The notes under the pieces are model-generated. The model saw nothing but the letters and a program-made list of their open reading frames with translations. It was not told the origin of the DNA and made no database searches. The translations under genes were made by a program, and so were the position numbers. From Setaria digitata (lineage: Eukaryota > Nematoda > Chromadorea > Rhabditida > Setariidae), in NCBI GenBank assembly GCA_003640385.1, contig RCAB01000513.1, forward strand, positions 1 through 43,186: a stretch of DNA of 43,186 nucleotides, in the 5' to 3' direction. The stretch's first letter is position 1. Every line of letters begins with the position of its first letter. Below, in pieces: positions 1 through 12,900 of the stretch.

Positions 1-26
1 ATTATTATTATCATTATTATTATTAG
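1..26. repeat. ATT trinucleotide microsatellite
   Basis: The window opens with an imperfect run of ATT/TTA triplets. It lies inside the intron upstream of the first visible serine palmitoyltransferase exon. A second short ATT run sits at about 15638-15653. Both look like ordinary simple-sequence DNA. Confidence 0.8.
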
Positions 27-149
27 TATTACTACTATGAATCATTTCATTTGTAATTTCGAGATACTTAGCCATTAGAGATTCTAATGAGGTTTCTGAA
101 TTAAGTTTATATTAGTATTTCTATAATTATAGAATTCAATTATAATCAG

Positions 150-2853
150 CGATCAGTACAACCATGCATCACTTATTCTTGGAAGTCGGATGTCCAGAGC
201 AACAGTCCGCATTTTCAAACATGATGGTATTTTCCGATAAATAAATAAAAGATGAATATTTTTTTCTATAAACGCTGTAACCAAAATAATACTGCTTTTC
301 AGAAAATCTCTTAAAAAATACCAAATGGTCTTTAAGTATAGACTCAGTTACGAAGGAGAGGGAGACCACTTAATATCTTTAATCGCAGTTTTTTAATTTT
401 TTTTTTAGTTTATTATTATTTATCTGAAGATTTATTCGAAGCTGAATATCGTTTATTGCATAGTTGTACTGATAAAAATATTCATCCTTAAATTTTTTTT
501 TCAGTTTCCAGTTTTCAGATTTCCGTTCCACGTTCATATTATGTAGTAAGTCTCTCGACGAATTTTTAGTATTTCGGCAGAAATCCAAAATTTTTATAAT
601 AAACAGTGTATTGCTTTTATTCATGATTTTAATGAAGATATGGCTGATCTGGAAGAAATTATTCGTGATGCAATTGTATATGGTAATCTGAAGACCAAAA
701 AACCATTCACGAAGATCTTAATAATTGTCGAAGGAATATATTCTATGGAAGGTTCAATATGCAATTTGCCAGCGATTATTGCGCTGAAAAAGAAATACGG
801 TGCCTATATATATCTTGATGAAGCGCATTCTATCGGTAATTTTCCTTTAATCCATTTTCAATTTTTGTTCTTAACCAGAAGGACACTTTGTCAGAGAAGT
901 GGTAGTGGTTTTAAAAAATTAATACTTCACTAGATTATGAGGAAGTTCTGATGAAGTCCTGAAAGAAACTACAAAATAGCAATAAAACATAGGTGTCATT
1001 CATATAACTAATGATTGACTAACACTGGAATAAAAGATTTTCGCTTGTATTTAATAGGATTGCTCTTTATTTCTTAGCGAAATTCTTAGGTTAAATTTGT
1101 GAAAGATTGGGGTGGTTCTTTATTTTCCGTACTATATTAGTGTTAAATTTACAAATATATTTCTTTTTATATATTTGAAAAAAATATTTTTTTTGAACAC
1201 AACGAAGTTTTAGGTCTTACTATTTTACTGTAACTTTCTGTGATGAATTCTTGAGGAAAATTATTCTGTCATGCAATATTACCAACAAATAGATTTATTT
1301 GAATTTTTCTTTCAAGTGATTTTGTAGCTTATGTCTAAATTTAATAAATTTTACTCTAAATATATTTTCAAGTTTACACGGTTTATACATATCTTTATAT
1401 ATGTCGTCATTTGTCAAACTTGTTCAGGAGCAATGGGTCCACATGGACGTGGAATTATCGATTATTGGGGTTGTGATCCACGTGATGTTGATATCCTAAT
1501 GGGAACATTCACCAAGAGTTTTAGTGCAGCTGGAGGTTATATTGCAGGTGACAAAGTAGGTCTATTGTGCATGTATGTACAGGCCCTAATTGAAATCTTT
1601 TTAGTAAATTATTGATTTTATCAAAAATTTTCGAGTGATTACTTTTTGATAAATTTTTAGCGAAATATCACATATTTCAAGTTTCTAAATAATTGATCTC
1701 CGCAAATTTCTCTACTCTCTTGAATCTTTTTCTTTTTTTAGCGCATCATAAATTATATACGAGTGAATTCGGCTGCAACGATCTATGCACTTTCTATGTC
1801 ACCTCCTGTTGCACAGCAGATCTTATCATCAATGAAAGTTATGATGGGTCTCGACGGGTCTGATGACGGTAGAAGTTTGCATATGTATTTGCTTAGTCTT
1901 AAATGCATGTGCCTGAACATTTTTGCTATACTTAGTGTGTATTTATTAAACAGTTGGTCTTCGAAATGACTTTTTGTAATCTAGCATCATTTGCTCCATC
2001 AAAACTTAGTAGTGCCTTCAGTTATGGTTTCTTTAGAAATGGAAGGAGAACCAAATTTCATTGTAAGTATGATTGTAATTACTAAGCTTTCTGATATTTG
2101 ACAGCATTAGTCTTAATGTATTAGTTTTTTTTTTTTTTTCCTTTATTGAATGGAAATCCGGTTACTGGGAGTCGTTACATATTAAATATTTCTTTTTCAA
2201 CCAAAACAACTGGAAATCACGAAGATTCAAATTTCTTATTTTTCCAGGTGAAATACGAAGGCAAAATCTGCGGCGTAATACGCATTATTTCCGCAAACAC
2301 TTAAAACGTATGGGTTGCATTGTGTGTGGATCTGATGACAGTCCGATCGTTCCCTTTATGCTCTATTATCCTACAAAGTGTGGGTAAGGATTAGGAAGAT
2401 AACAGAACTTCGAAGTTTTTTGCGCAATTTATGGTTTTGGGATGATTTTTTTTGGTGTGTATAACAGATTTTTGTAGGCTTAGGTTAGTTCAGATGGTTT
2501 CATGCTTCATACCGTTGAAAATATACTTTCAAAGCTTCAAGTATATAGTATTTTGAATTTCTCTTCACACACAGTCAGCTTTTTGTGAAGTATGGAAAAG
2601 CGTTTTCATCCTGACAGAAGCATTTTTCAGGTTTTGGGGTCGCGAAATGTTGAAAAGACGTGTGGGAATTGTGGTTGTTTCGTTTCCGGCAACACGTATG
2701 ACAGAAAGTCGGGTCAGAGTTTGTCTTAGTGCTGCTCATTCTAAAGAAATGCTCGATTATGTGCTAAACGCAATCAAAGAAGTTGCCGAAGCAAGCAATA
2801 TACTATGTGCTCGGGTGAAAAAAAAATATGCTAATTTAGAAATCGAATGGTAA
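150..2853 (+). CDS. SPTLC2: Serine palmitoyltransferase subunit 2, 5' part missing
   Basis: PLP-dependent subunit of serine palmitoyltransferase, which condenses serine with palmitoyl-CoA at the ER membrane, the first step of sphingolipid synthesis. Exons: 150-226, 638-835, 1428-1555, 1742-1868, 2248-2383, 2631-2853; all phases join and give 295 residues to a TAA stop. The first visible exon reads [14 protein letters not shown], the family's conserved NHASL segment. Then come [17 protein letters not shown], and the signature GTFTKSF, whose lysine forms the Schiff base with PLP. The tail ([20 protein letters not shown]) also fits subunit 2. The catalytic lysine separates it from the inactive subunit 1. 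The acceptor before 638 (TTAATGAAG) is weak but is required by the alignment around FKHDDMADLEE. The N-terminal membrane segment and about half of the protein lie left of the window. The gene converges on the GINS gene 1.2 kb downstream. Confidence 0.96.
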
Positions 2854-4027
2854 TTACAGGTTGTGGAATCCTTGCCTTTTTCTGCCTTACAGAAGCTTTG
2901 GCATAGCCAAGTTCATAATTATTATGCCTTTGAAATTGAGAAATTGTCGTAATTAAAACAGTCCCTGTCTACATGACGTGTTATAGACGTAGGTGCTAAT
3001 CTCTAATTCCTGATAAGGTTTTGGAATATGAATCACCCATGAATAGTCTCAATTCTTCACCGATCTTCAACTCTATCTCCATGCACATAAAATTTTAACA
3101 AATTATGAAATTATGCATACTATGAATTTCGGGTTGCACTCCTATGGCATTCGTAAATTCTGTTTTATACATGTTCATGGTCAAAATCAACTTTTATTTG
3201 CTCGAATGATAGTTATGGAATGAACGACTAAGCGGTGAATCATATACGTTCTTTGGGTTCTTTACCGCGTGATATTAAGAGCCAATCATCGTATAATTTT
3301 TTCTTACGAAGTCCTTTAATTTAAGGCCACTGTGAAGTCTATTTTATATTTTTAAGCTTTATAAGGCAAGAGAAATATTGGTGGTATTGATTATTAAGAA
3401 ATTGAAAGACGAAAATGGACACCAAAATCGTCCATGCCTCCATTTTATTAGTCAGTCTCATATTTATTTTCTTATTATGTATGGTAGAGAAGCGCTTAGA
3501 AAGGAACATCCCAAAATTCTTCGCTTAGTTGTTATTCGCATTACTGTTACTGCTCCAAGTAGTCTTTGTTCCAACAAAATTTTTCCAATTTTGTTTTGTA
3601 TGGGGTGTACAACTGGAATTGAAACTTGACAGGATGAAATAAAATTCAAGATATTACGATTGAAAAGATTATAAGTTATTGCTTGGTAGCAACACATCAA
3701 TAAGTAACGCAGTGCTTAACACAAACCGAGTCTAACCATGCGATGAAAAGAAAAAAAAAGCCGAAATACAGATATCGAAGAATATGAGATGTGAAAGTGA
3801 ACAAGCAATCTTTGTCGAGATTTTTTGCGCGCTCCTGGGTAACGTTTGCTAGTAGAAGTACAGAATATAAATAAGTTCAACCATCGCATCAAGAAGTTAA
3901 GAATATAAGCAGAAATACAGTCTGTGGCATAAATACATATGAATATTTAATTTGCATAGGACATCTACCACAGAAGACTGTCCCTCTCAGCAATCTATAA
4001 TATACCAAAAAAAGGAGGCAGGAATAA
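2854..4027. other. Convergent intergenic region
   Basis: Lies between the 3' ends of the serine palmitoyltransferase (+) and GINS4 (-) genes. It should hold both 3' UTRs. The open frames here (for example 3378-3629 on + and 3464-3700 on -) have no splice context or recognisable protein character, and I see no gene. Confidence 0.7.
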
Positions 4028-5503
4028 CTACAGTAAGCGGACCTTGTTCGCTTCAAGGAGATCGGCTATGGATGGATATGGAATGAAGTGTATGGAACCA
4101 GGTGGCAGATCAACAGTTCGGTCTGACAGCACATCAGTCATTTCGGGAATTACTGCCTGTTCTTGTTTGTCATTGGTCACTTCAATAATTACCCGTTCTG
4201 CGGACATGTCAAGTGTTGTGGTGGGAAGGCGCTGTAACACTGGCGGTATTCGCTCCAGGAAGCACGTTTTCATTAAATTACGCTTCATCAGTTCATAACT
4301 GCAATTTCAAAAAAAAATCCATGCTCCGAATTTTCTCCAAATTTTAAAAAAAACTGTTCTATTCCGATAGGACTAATTGACGGACCCTTAAGAGGTTTGG
4401 TAGAAACAGTTAGATAACTTTCTTCGGCAGATTTAATTTCACTAATCTCAACTGCCGAAACATCGTTCTTCACTATCGACCATTTAATCATTAAGAACTA
4501 CATACACAAAAATAAACAAAAGGAAAAAGAATTCAAACTTTACCGTTCAACAAAAACCTTTTCAGCTGCGCTAAAGAGACGTGGAGAATTTGTTCTTCCC
4601 CGTTCATCATCTTCATTTTGTAGTACTTCGACATCTTTTTCGATCTGAAAATATGCACTCCTGATACTATTTGATGCTCAATGATCCAAGGGTCTTTTAT
4701 TTTTTCATTTACGACCTTTCATCAAACCATCAATCTCGCTACCACTCATTAATTTGCTTCAACATCCTTAACACTAAAATGTGTTGAAATATTAATTTGG
4801 GCTTTACACCTTGAAATCGTCCTAAATCAAGCCATTATTAGAGATTAAAGGAGTAACAAAGCACAGTGACCCGAAAGTCAAAATGTCTGAAAACCCAATA
4901 ATTTAACTTTGCACTAACCATCCTGTCTCTTGCGATCTTTTTTCAGTTTCTTCAAATTCAAACTTTAAAATTTCAGAGGATTCGAACCTTTTTCAACCTT
5001 GTCCTAATATATTCATTGATCATGTAAGCCAAGCGTTGCACTTCCATCTTGTGCAAAACAATTTTCAATGAAGTATGATCTTTGCACTTGCTAAAATTCT
5101 CTTCCATAGATTCCAGTTGATCGATCATTAAATCAACAACCATTTCCCTAGAACATAAACTTTAGTGGATCTCTTCTTAAACAGTTTTTTTCAAAATTAA
5201 AATATTCACTTAATTACCAATATAAACCGTTCTGCACAAATGCTAACAGAGCAATTTTTATAGAACTTTATTAAACACATAGGTGATTTACACATGTGGC
5301 AAAAGTCTCGGTGAACAAATTTCATTTTGCCATGCAATCGTGATTTCTCTGACAAGCTGAGACGGCGTAATCGACTCCTCATCATCTTCTAGACCTTCAT
5401 TATCCTTCGTTGGACCGACCCCCCGAACTTCTAATGACCTTAGTTTCTCTGATGACTCAGCACTATACCCAGTTTCTTCCTCTGGTGAAAACGGTTGCTT
5501 CAT
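4028..5503 (-). CDS. GINS4: GINS complex subunit Sld5 (GINS4)
   Basis: Subunit of the four-protein GINS complex, which with Cdc45 and MCM2-7 forms the replicative CMG helicase in the nucleus. Exons on the minus strand: 5503-5292, 5147-4988, 4644-4544, 4298-4028; phases join and give 247 residues (human GINS4 has 223). After an acidic N-terminal extension, the A domain begins at ITPSQLVREITIAWQNE, matching the human LTPAELIERLEQAWMNE pattern. Exon 2 holds the helical QLESMEENF and MEVQRLAYMINEYIRTR segments. Exon 4 holds the C-terminal B domain, starting LERIPPVLQRL and ending in a short beta strand motif (DLLEANKVRLL), as Sld5 ends in VASGAVQLI. The ATG at 5503 is chosen because an in-frame TAG lies upstream and a trans-splice-like acceptor lies 49 bases before it. 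Same strand as the SWI/SNF gene, 1.4 kb downstream of it. Confidence 0.94.
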
Positions 5504-5543
5504 TCTTTCGATCTGTTCGTAAAATGTTCCATAATTCTATAAT

Positions 5544-5560
5544 TTTAAGGGCCTGAAAAA
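5544..5560 (-). other. Probable trans-splice acceptor of GINS4
   Basis: On the minus strand a T-run followed by CAG ends at 5553, 49 bases before the GINS4 ATG. The frame between holds a stop, so this is the 5' UTR boundary: either an SL acceptor or the acceptor of a 5' UTR intron. Confidence 0.5.
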
Positions 5561-6924
5561 AAGAAATGCTCGTGGACTAACATGGTTTTTACGATGTAAC
5601 ACTTCAAGAGTCCTTGGAACTAAAGAAATTCAAGCAGCGAAATTATCCAGTCATAGGTAACAAGCTTTTTGTAAAATGACTAATGTCACTTATCAGGATA
5701 TAGTGGCAACCACCGGCAAGCTTCACATGTCAAGCGTCAAACCACCAAACTAAGGTGATACCTCCTCCCTGTATAAGGTCAAACCAAATCTAACCAATAC
5801 ACTCACAAATATATGGCCCTTAAACTTAGCTTCCTCCTTTAAATAATAAATATCTCTTCCTATTCAAAAGAACCAATTCTTAAGATTACGGAAACTTCTT
5901 CTGCAAATTGTACAACCAACCAAAAAAGTTCTACGAAGATTTTTATAGTCGGGATAGCAATACCATTTTTGCACTATAGCGTAAATATTATCAAATTGAA
6001 GAATTATGGAACAATATGGAAAAATTTTACTTGCGGCAAATAAGAACAAATTGGAAGATTTTCTTTCTCTTGCAAACAGAAACAATGTTAAAATCACCTT
6101 TAAAATAAAAACAAAAAAGCGCAGCTTCGTAATACTGCCACTTCTTCACAGAACAATAGCTCCAAAATCAGACTAAGTCTTTCCGGCCTTAACTAGCATC
6201 GGCACACAATTAAAATAAACCCTTATCCTCTGGCTAAAGTATAAGTCAACATCTAACCAAAAGATTGTTTACCACCTACCTAATTTCTTTTTTTTTAAAT
6301 AATTGGCTACTAATAAAATTTAATAATTTAATCTCTTAGAAATTGTCACATGTTTTTTTTTGCATAAACTGTTTTCCACAAAATGTCAGCTACAGAGTTC
6401 TTTTATTACTCAGTCACTGTTTAGACATCTTAACGATCCAAATACCCAGATATCCTATAACAATGTAATACCAAAGACCACAGGAACAAGTAACATAATG
6501 TCAACCACAATAATGAATTATGACGCAGTATATTACTCTCCTTTGAAATAAAACTTTTATCACATTCATACCAGACTGAACTCCACCCGACTACTCAGTC
6601 TGCGATGCCACCTAACAATAATAATCTTACAAATACATACCAGACGTAATGGAAAGCTTACCACGAGTTTGAAAAGATAAAATAAACTGAAATTTTGACC
6701 TTGAATTTATAAGGAAAAGACTTTAAATTTCAAGCTAGATGTATGTTTAGTCTGTTGTCTAGTGTAGGATTGAAATTCAGTAAAAAAAAAAGCCGAAATT
6801 TGACTTTATCAGGTCGTTGTCAATTCGCCTAGCAAAGAATATCTCGTACTCTAAAACAGTTCTGGTAGGAATTATACAAATTTGAGAATCACTTAAACAT
6901 AAAAACAAATTCCAAAACAGCTGT
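5561..6924. other. Intergenic region between SWI/SNF and GINS4 genes
   Basis: Spans from the stop of the SWI/SNF subunit gene (6925, minus strand) to the 5' end of GINS4. Small open frames at 5864-6097 (-) and 6360-6551 (+) look like chance frames: no conserved motif and no convincing splice sites. The gap is long for a nematode operon spacer. Confidence 0.6.
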
Positions 6925-9900
6925 TTACTGCTGGTTGGATGGTGTTCCCTGGTGCATAGGTGGCGTAGCTGCATCTGAAGACTCCACTTGCTGGGGCATT
7001 GAAGTTGGCGGTGGCGCCTGCTGTCCTTGCGCATGCGCATAACCACTGGGGGGAGCGTACTGTAAATTTAGAATATGGAATTTCTTATAAATCTGAGGAG
7101 TTACTAATCATTACATAATTGTAAGCGCATATATTTCACTCAGTGGAATGCGCAATTTATTGGTCGAGCTCAAACTGATACCTGCGGTCCTTGCGATGGG
7201 TAACCCTGAGGGTAACCATACCCTTGACCCGGCGGTGGAGCAGCTACTGATGTCGGTGGAAAAGTTGGCCGTACTGGTTGTCCATAAGCCTGAAACTTGA
7301 AATTCCATAACATTACAATCTATCTGGATAAAGCATCAACAAGTCCAAAGTTTTCAAATTAAAAATATATTGAGTTGTAAAACCATCGGTTTTCTTCGAA
7401 CTTTTTGAACTATCGATATATTCATAGATTCCTCAGAATTGGAAGCCTGCAGATAACACCAAAAATATTTAAATAATCACCTGCATTGGCTGCTGATAAG
7501 GCGGTCGCTGGGCATATTGTTGTGGATAAGACGGCCGTGCTCCAGGCTGCCCATAGTACCCCTGTGAAGGTGCACCCTGATAACCTGAAATATTTTACTA
7601 CTTATAAATTACGAGAGAGAGTTGTAAAATGACTTACTGTGATTTGATAAATGTTGCACAATTCACATAAACCCATTCAAATTAAATTCAAATTAAAAAC
7701 TAAGGATACCTTGTGGAGGATATTGTTGTGGCGAAGTATTCTGCGCATATTGTGGGTACTGTTGCTGCGGTTGATAACTGGCCTGCGGTGGATAAGGCTG
7801 CTGCTGAGGTGGTGGTTGCTGTTGAGGTGGAACGGGGGATTGTTGATACTGCTGCTGAGACGGGGGTCCTTGCTGTTGTTGCTGTGGTAGATGTTGCTGT
7901 GGCTGTACCGTCATCACTTGAGAAACATTTATGGTACCACTGGTTGTGGAATTTGGCTGTTGAGGTGGAGGCTGTAAACCTTGGGTAGGTTGCGGAGGCT
8001 GTTGGGTTTGCGGATGTTGCTGTTGTTGTTGAACCTGCGGTGGTATTGTACCCAAATTTGGTTGTGAAGGTACAGCAGACATGCTTGGTTGTGACGGTAC
8101 TGCAGGCATACCTGGCTGAGGTACAGTCATACTTGGCTGTGATGGCACTGAAGTCATGGTTGGTTGTACAGGAGCCATACTCGATTGTGGTGGTACTCCC
8201 GTCATGTTCGGTTGCAGTGGTACTGCAGTAATGTTTGGTTGAGGTGTTACCGCAGAAGAAACTGGAATCGGTGCTTGCGACACTTGAGGTACAGTAACGG
8301 ATACTGCAACTGCTGGCATTTCCGAGGTGTCCATTTTCTGAGCTAAAGAGTACCACAGGAAAATCTAGCAATAATATAAATCATGGATTATTCAAAGTAT
8401 TTTTTGATGAACTGCAGAATGAATTAAGTGGAAGGATTTTAGATCAAACATATACGGTATTCATATATCACCAGGAAAGCATTAATGACTGAATAGGGTT
8501 CCTTTTTGTCAGTAATTCATAGTCCAAATTAACGTAAATCAACAAACCACTATCGTGAGACATCTGTGGTTGCATTTGTGCTAAGCCTGCATTGGGTATA
8601 CAACTAGATGATGCTGACGAAGTTGAAACACCCACAGCATGTGCAGGTACTTGTACTTGTTGTTGCGGTTGAGGCGGTCCGCTGACTTCAAAACCAGGCG
8701 GTAAACTTGGGGGTAACTGACCTACAATTTCGATAATGCACTGCTCTGAATAAAAGTATTTGTAAAAAGCGTGTGTATTCAGCAATCATGGGATTGAAAT
8801 ACACTAAAACCAGTAAACTCTAGGGACGTTTGCGTCACATATGACAAATAAAAAAAAATTGTTTGTCGGCTACACTAAATGGTGCTGACCATAATAATTA
8901 TAAAAATCAATCAGGATCAAAAATTAGATCTGCCTAAAAATCTTGGAAGTCCTGAAAATTTACCACCAGCAACAAGTTTTGACTGTGCTTCATGTTTAGC
9001 GCGCTGTTCAAGATAGCGTAATTGATCCATATGAAAGGACTGTCGTTCTAGAATTAATTGCTGTCGTTGGTATTCAAGCTGCAAATAAAAAATTTGTGCG
9101 AAGTATAGGGAAATGTCCACAAAATCCAAATTTAGGTTGATATAAAAGAAATTTATGGTTAATGTTTATTGGTTAATTTATGCGAGTTGAAAGCAAAAAA
9201 TTCTTTAATTCTTTTTAACAGTCACCGCTTCACGTTCTTTATCCATTATTGCTTCAAGTTCATCAAAATGACGTAGCTTCATCTCGAGTTTCTTCATTTG
9301 TGTCTCGACTAATTGAGCAACTAATGACTTAATACGTCTTTCTTCTATGGCAGCTAGATGCTGAAGATTTTATAAATTATCAGTAAGGTAAAAGTATTCA
9401 AAATCTTATACTTTAATATCTACCAAATTAAGCATGCACATTCATTCGTGGAACATATATCGCCTGGTTTTATGAAAATCGCAGTTCAGTTCTGCTACAG
9501 CTTATCAAATATTTTAGTTGGTACTGGTATGTTTGCAATAAAAAAGGAACGAAAACAAAACAATATACATCTTCCCTTCAATTTTCCTAACTATTCCACT
9601 CGTCCTCTCACAGGAAATTTTTATAAAACGTCCATCACTTTCTAACAGTAGGTAATAGTTGAAGTATACTCTTTTAACTTATAATTTATATTCACGAATG
9701 ATGCCCTTAAATAAGTTTTTTTAACAGCTAACCTTTGCTTTTACCGCAGCTGCAGCAAGCGCTGCAGCAGCTGCTGCTTGTACCGTTTCAGAAACTTTAC
9801 TCTTATTATCTTCTTTTTGTTTATTATCAGATTCGCCAACTTCTTTATTTCCTTCTGTTGAAGAACTGCTTTTCACTTCTTCGGACTGAGTATCCATTAA

Positions 9901-12900
9901 TTCTGGTGCTTTGTCTTTATCAGCTAAAAGAAGTTATCCAAAACTTCTTAGTAAAGAAAATATAATCTTAATAAAATGAAGATTTTTCGGATGAAAAAGA
10001 ACTCTGCGAAAAAAAATTCACTTTTGTCATCAGCAATTCCAGAAACACTTAAACCGGCACTGCCATCAATTTTACCACCTTTTGACGCTGCTTCCACATT
10101 AAGAGCATGAGCTTCAGCAACCAATGGAGGCACTTCTTCTTTCATTTTTGCGAATTCTTCTGTAAACAAAAAGATAAGATTAAAATTTAGGCAACTAAAC
10201 AAAATAAATTTAAAAAAAAACGCAAAAAAGACGAAATATAAGGTAAACACGACTTCATTTTTCAGGACATCATAAACTGCAAAATTTGCGTTTTGAGGAT
10301 AATGAAAATAGTTAACTGCTTCATGGATGAAAAAAGGATTAAGAGCACAGGAAGAAAACAAAAAATGCGCAACCAAAGAAAACAGGAACTATAAGCAGGT
10401 GATAAAGTAGAACTTGTCACAGTTGAAAAATTCATGAACAATACCTAGCGCAGCTTTTGCAGCTTTCGATGCAACTCGTGGATCAACAACGGATGCTAGG
10501 AATGCTACTGTCGACATTATTGGATTACCTGCCTGGCTGAAAGCCATCGGTTGATAAGCCAAAGGACCTGAAGTAACATCAGTTACTTCGAACTACGTCG
10601 AAAGCTGGACAAAATTAACAAAATAATTGAATCACTGACCCAAAACCTCCGCTTCAGCACCTCCTTCCTCCAAATATGGATCTTGAATAGGCAACTGCAA
10701 AAACCGCATGATGCATTCATCTTGTGTGCGAGATCCAACATGATCAGCAACCTAAAAAAAAAATAGAGTAATAACAAAAAAAAAGATGACGAATATTGTC
10801 GAACAAAACAAAGGTAAAAACCAAATATTTAAAGAAATACCAACATCAGATAATCATGGAAATATCGAAACTGAGAATTGGTAATAAATTTATTGCGCTT
10901 AACTAATGGTGTTACTTTTCTCTTCAGAAGTTTATAAAAATAAGTATACTTTGTTCCAATCATCTTTGAACATTTCCAAACCTTCCAATAATAACAGCGT
11001 TTCCTGATCTGTCCAATCTCTGTTGGGAGCAGCTCCTCGCATCTACAACTCCTCTTTGGAAAAAGGCAAATAAAATCAATTAAGCAAGCTGTATTGCATA
11101 ATCAATTTTTCTCCAGAACTACTTTTCGAGAACACTCGTCGGTTATATGAAAACCATACTTCTTTATCATAAGGACATAATTTTTTGAAAATATGCGAAT
11201 ATTTTTAGTAATCAAGTAAAAATATTACCAACCTTCATCGTTGCAAGATGCTTCGCATACATATCCGTTTTTAAGCCGGCATCACCTAGCTTCTCAATTT
11301 TAACCGTTAGGTTACTCTCTTCTTTTGTACTTTCATCATCCTTCTCCTTCTCCTTTTCCTTCTTTTCCTTTTCTTTTTTAACTTCATCACTCTGAAACAT
11401 TATATAAAACCTGACTTTTCAAAAAATTCAATAAATATCAACTTTTTTATTCTCGGCATCAATTCCCCACAAGAAAAGATCTTTGATCTGCCCCTCAGTA
11501 TTCGTACGAATAAAAACGATGTCTAACACAATCAATTCAGAACAGACCGCGAATATTGTCATCATAAGCGCAGACCAAAGCTTTGAACTATATTAACGGC
11601 ATTACATTAGAGCTATACCATTACACCATTATGTCAACTTTTCAGTGACTACGCTTGTAGAATAACTACACTCACAAAATTCATTAAATAGAATTAAAAA
11701 TGAATAGCACTGGCATGAACTATTTATCCTTATAACCATTCTTCACATTGTAAATTTCTTCCCCTAACAGTTTTTATGAACAAAAATTCACAAATTTCAC
11801 TTCTGAAAAGAAATTTCGAAAAAAGCAAGTAGTCAATAAATTAAAGAGCAATTAACAAAACCCCAAAGAAAATTAAACCTGAGAGAGATTCGGTGTTGGC
11901 TGTATGGGTTGGATCCCCATTGGTGTATCTGCAAGCACCATAAAGTGAGAAGTACACGGTGGTGCTACTGGTGCTGGACGCGCTTCCGAATCAACTTGAT
12001 AGTTTATAAGGCCCCATTGTTCCAAGAATGAATGTACTCTGCAAAATTCCAAATAATTTTAACTAAAAGTAAAGTCTTAACATGTTTAGAAGTTTAAAAT
12101 GAATCCATACAGGAACCTAAAGCAAAAATATTTCTTTCATCCTATTTAACAACAAAAAGAATATCTTTCATGTAATTTAATTATTTTTGTTACAGCCTAA
12201 AAATAAGAGTTTTTCTAAACAAAGAAGTAAAGGAAAAAGGTCTCTTAATAGATTAATGAATAATAGAATCATATACTTTTCCGGAAACATACCGCAGTAT
12301 AGAGCATACATCACCACCAAGATTCCTTCGACATGCTGTAGAGGACAAATATTCAAAAGGATTCAAACGATAGGTATCAATCATGAAATTACGGTAGGCC
12401 ATGTATCTAGAACAGAATCAAACACATCTCTCCAAGTAAAATTCTCTTCTTCACATCCATGAGTGCCTTAACAAGAACTTCATCTATTTCGTTTTGCATT
12501 TTAAGAAATTAAATCCTCATTTTCCAAAAAATATGTTTAACTTCTACATCAAAGACATACACTTCTGGTGATTTGCTTTTGTTGCGTCCATTAAAAAATT
12601 CCGGCACTCCACGTTTCTCGATTTGATGAATAGCATTGTAGTCAAACCACGCGGCATATGATGGAATAATAATGTAATGGGTTTGCTCAATGACATTGCC
12701 TTCCTGCAAGTGGAATTTTCTATTTCATAGTGATAGCGAACTACTACCATCCTAGAATTGGGAAACTAGCGATATATATGGAAACTAGCGCGTAATAAGG
12801 TTCACATCATCTGATAAGGCAGACTACATTATCATCATTTAAGAATACGAGAAGTCACAAGTGTATCACTTTTGTCGGATAAGTGACTCTATTACGTTCA

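Noticed and set aside
3378..3700. Overlapping open frames on both strands in the convergent spacer
   Set aside because: Neither has splice context or recognisable protein features, and both lie in probable 3' UTR or spacer sequence.
4975..5000. tRNA T-loop-like GGTTCGAATCC on the minus strand
   Set aside because: It spans the GINS4 exon 2 donor; there is no acceptor stem, D-arm or anticodon arm around it.
5864..6551. Open frames between the SWI/SNF and GINS4 genes
   Set aside because: Composition matches translated AT-rich spacer; no supporting splice or start context.
7700..8371. 223-residue minus-strand open frame
   Set aside because: It is the alternate frame of the Pro/Gln-rich SWI/SNF exon, kept open by repeat composition. 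The true frame joins neighbouring exons in phase.
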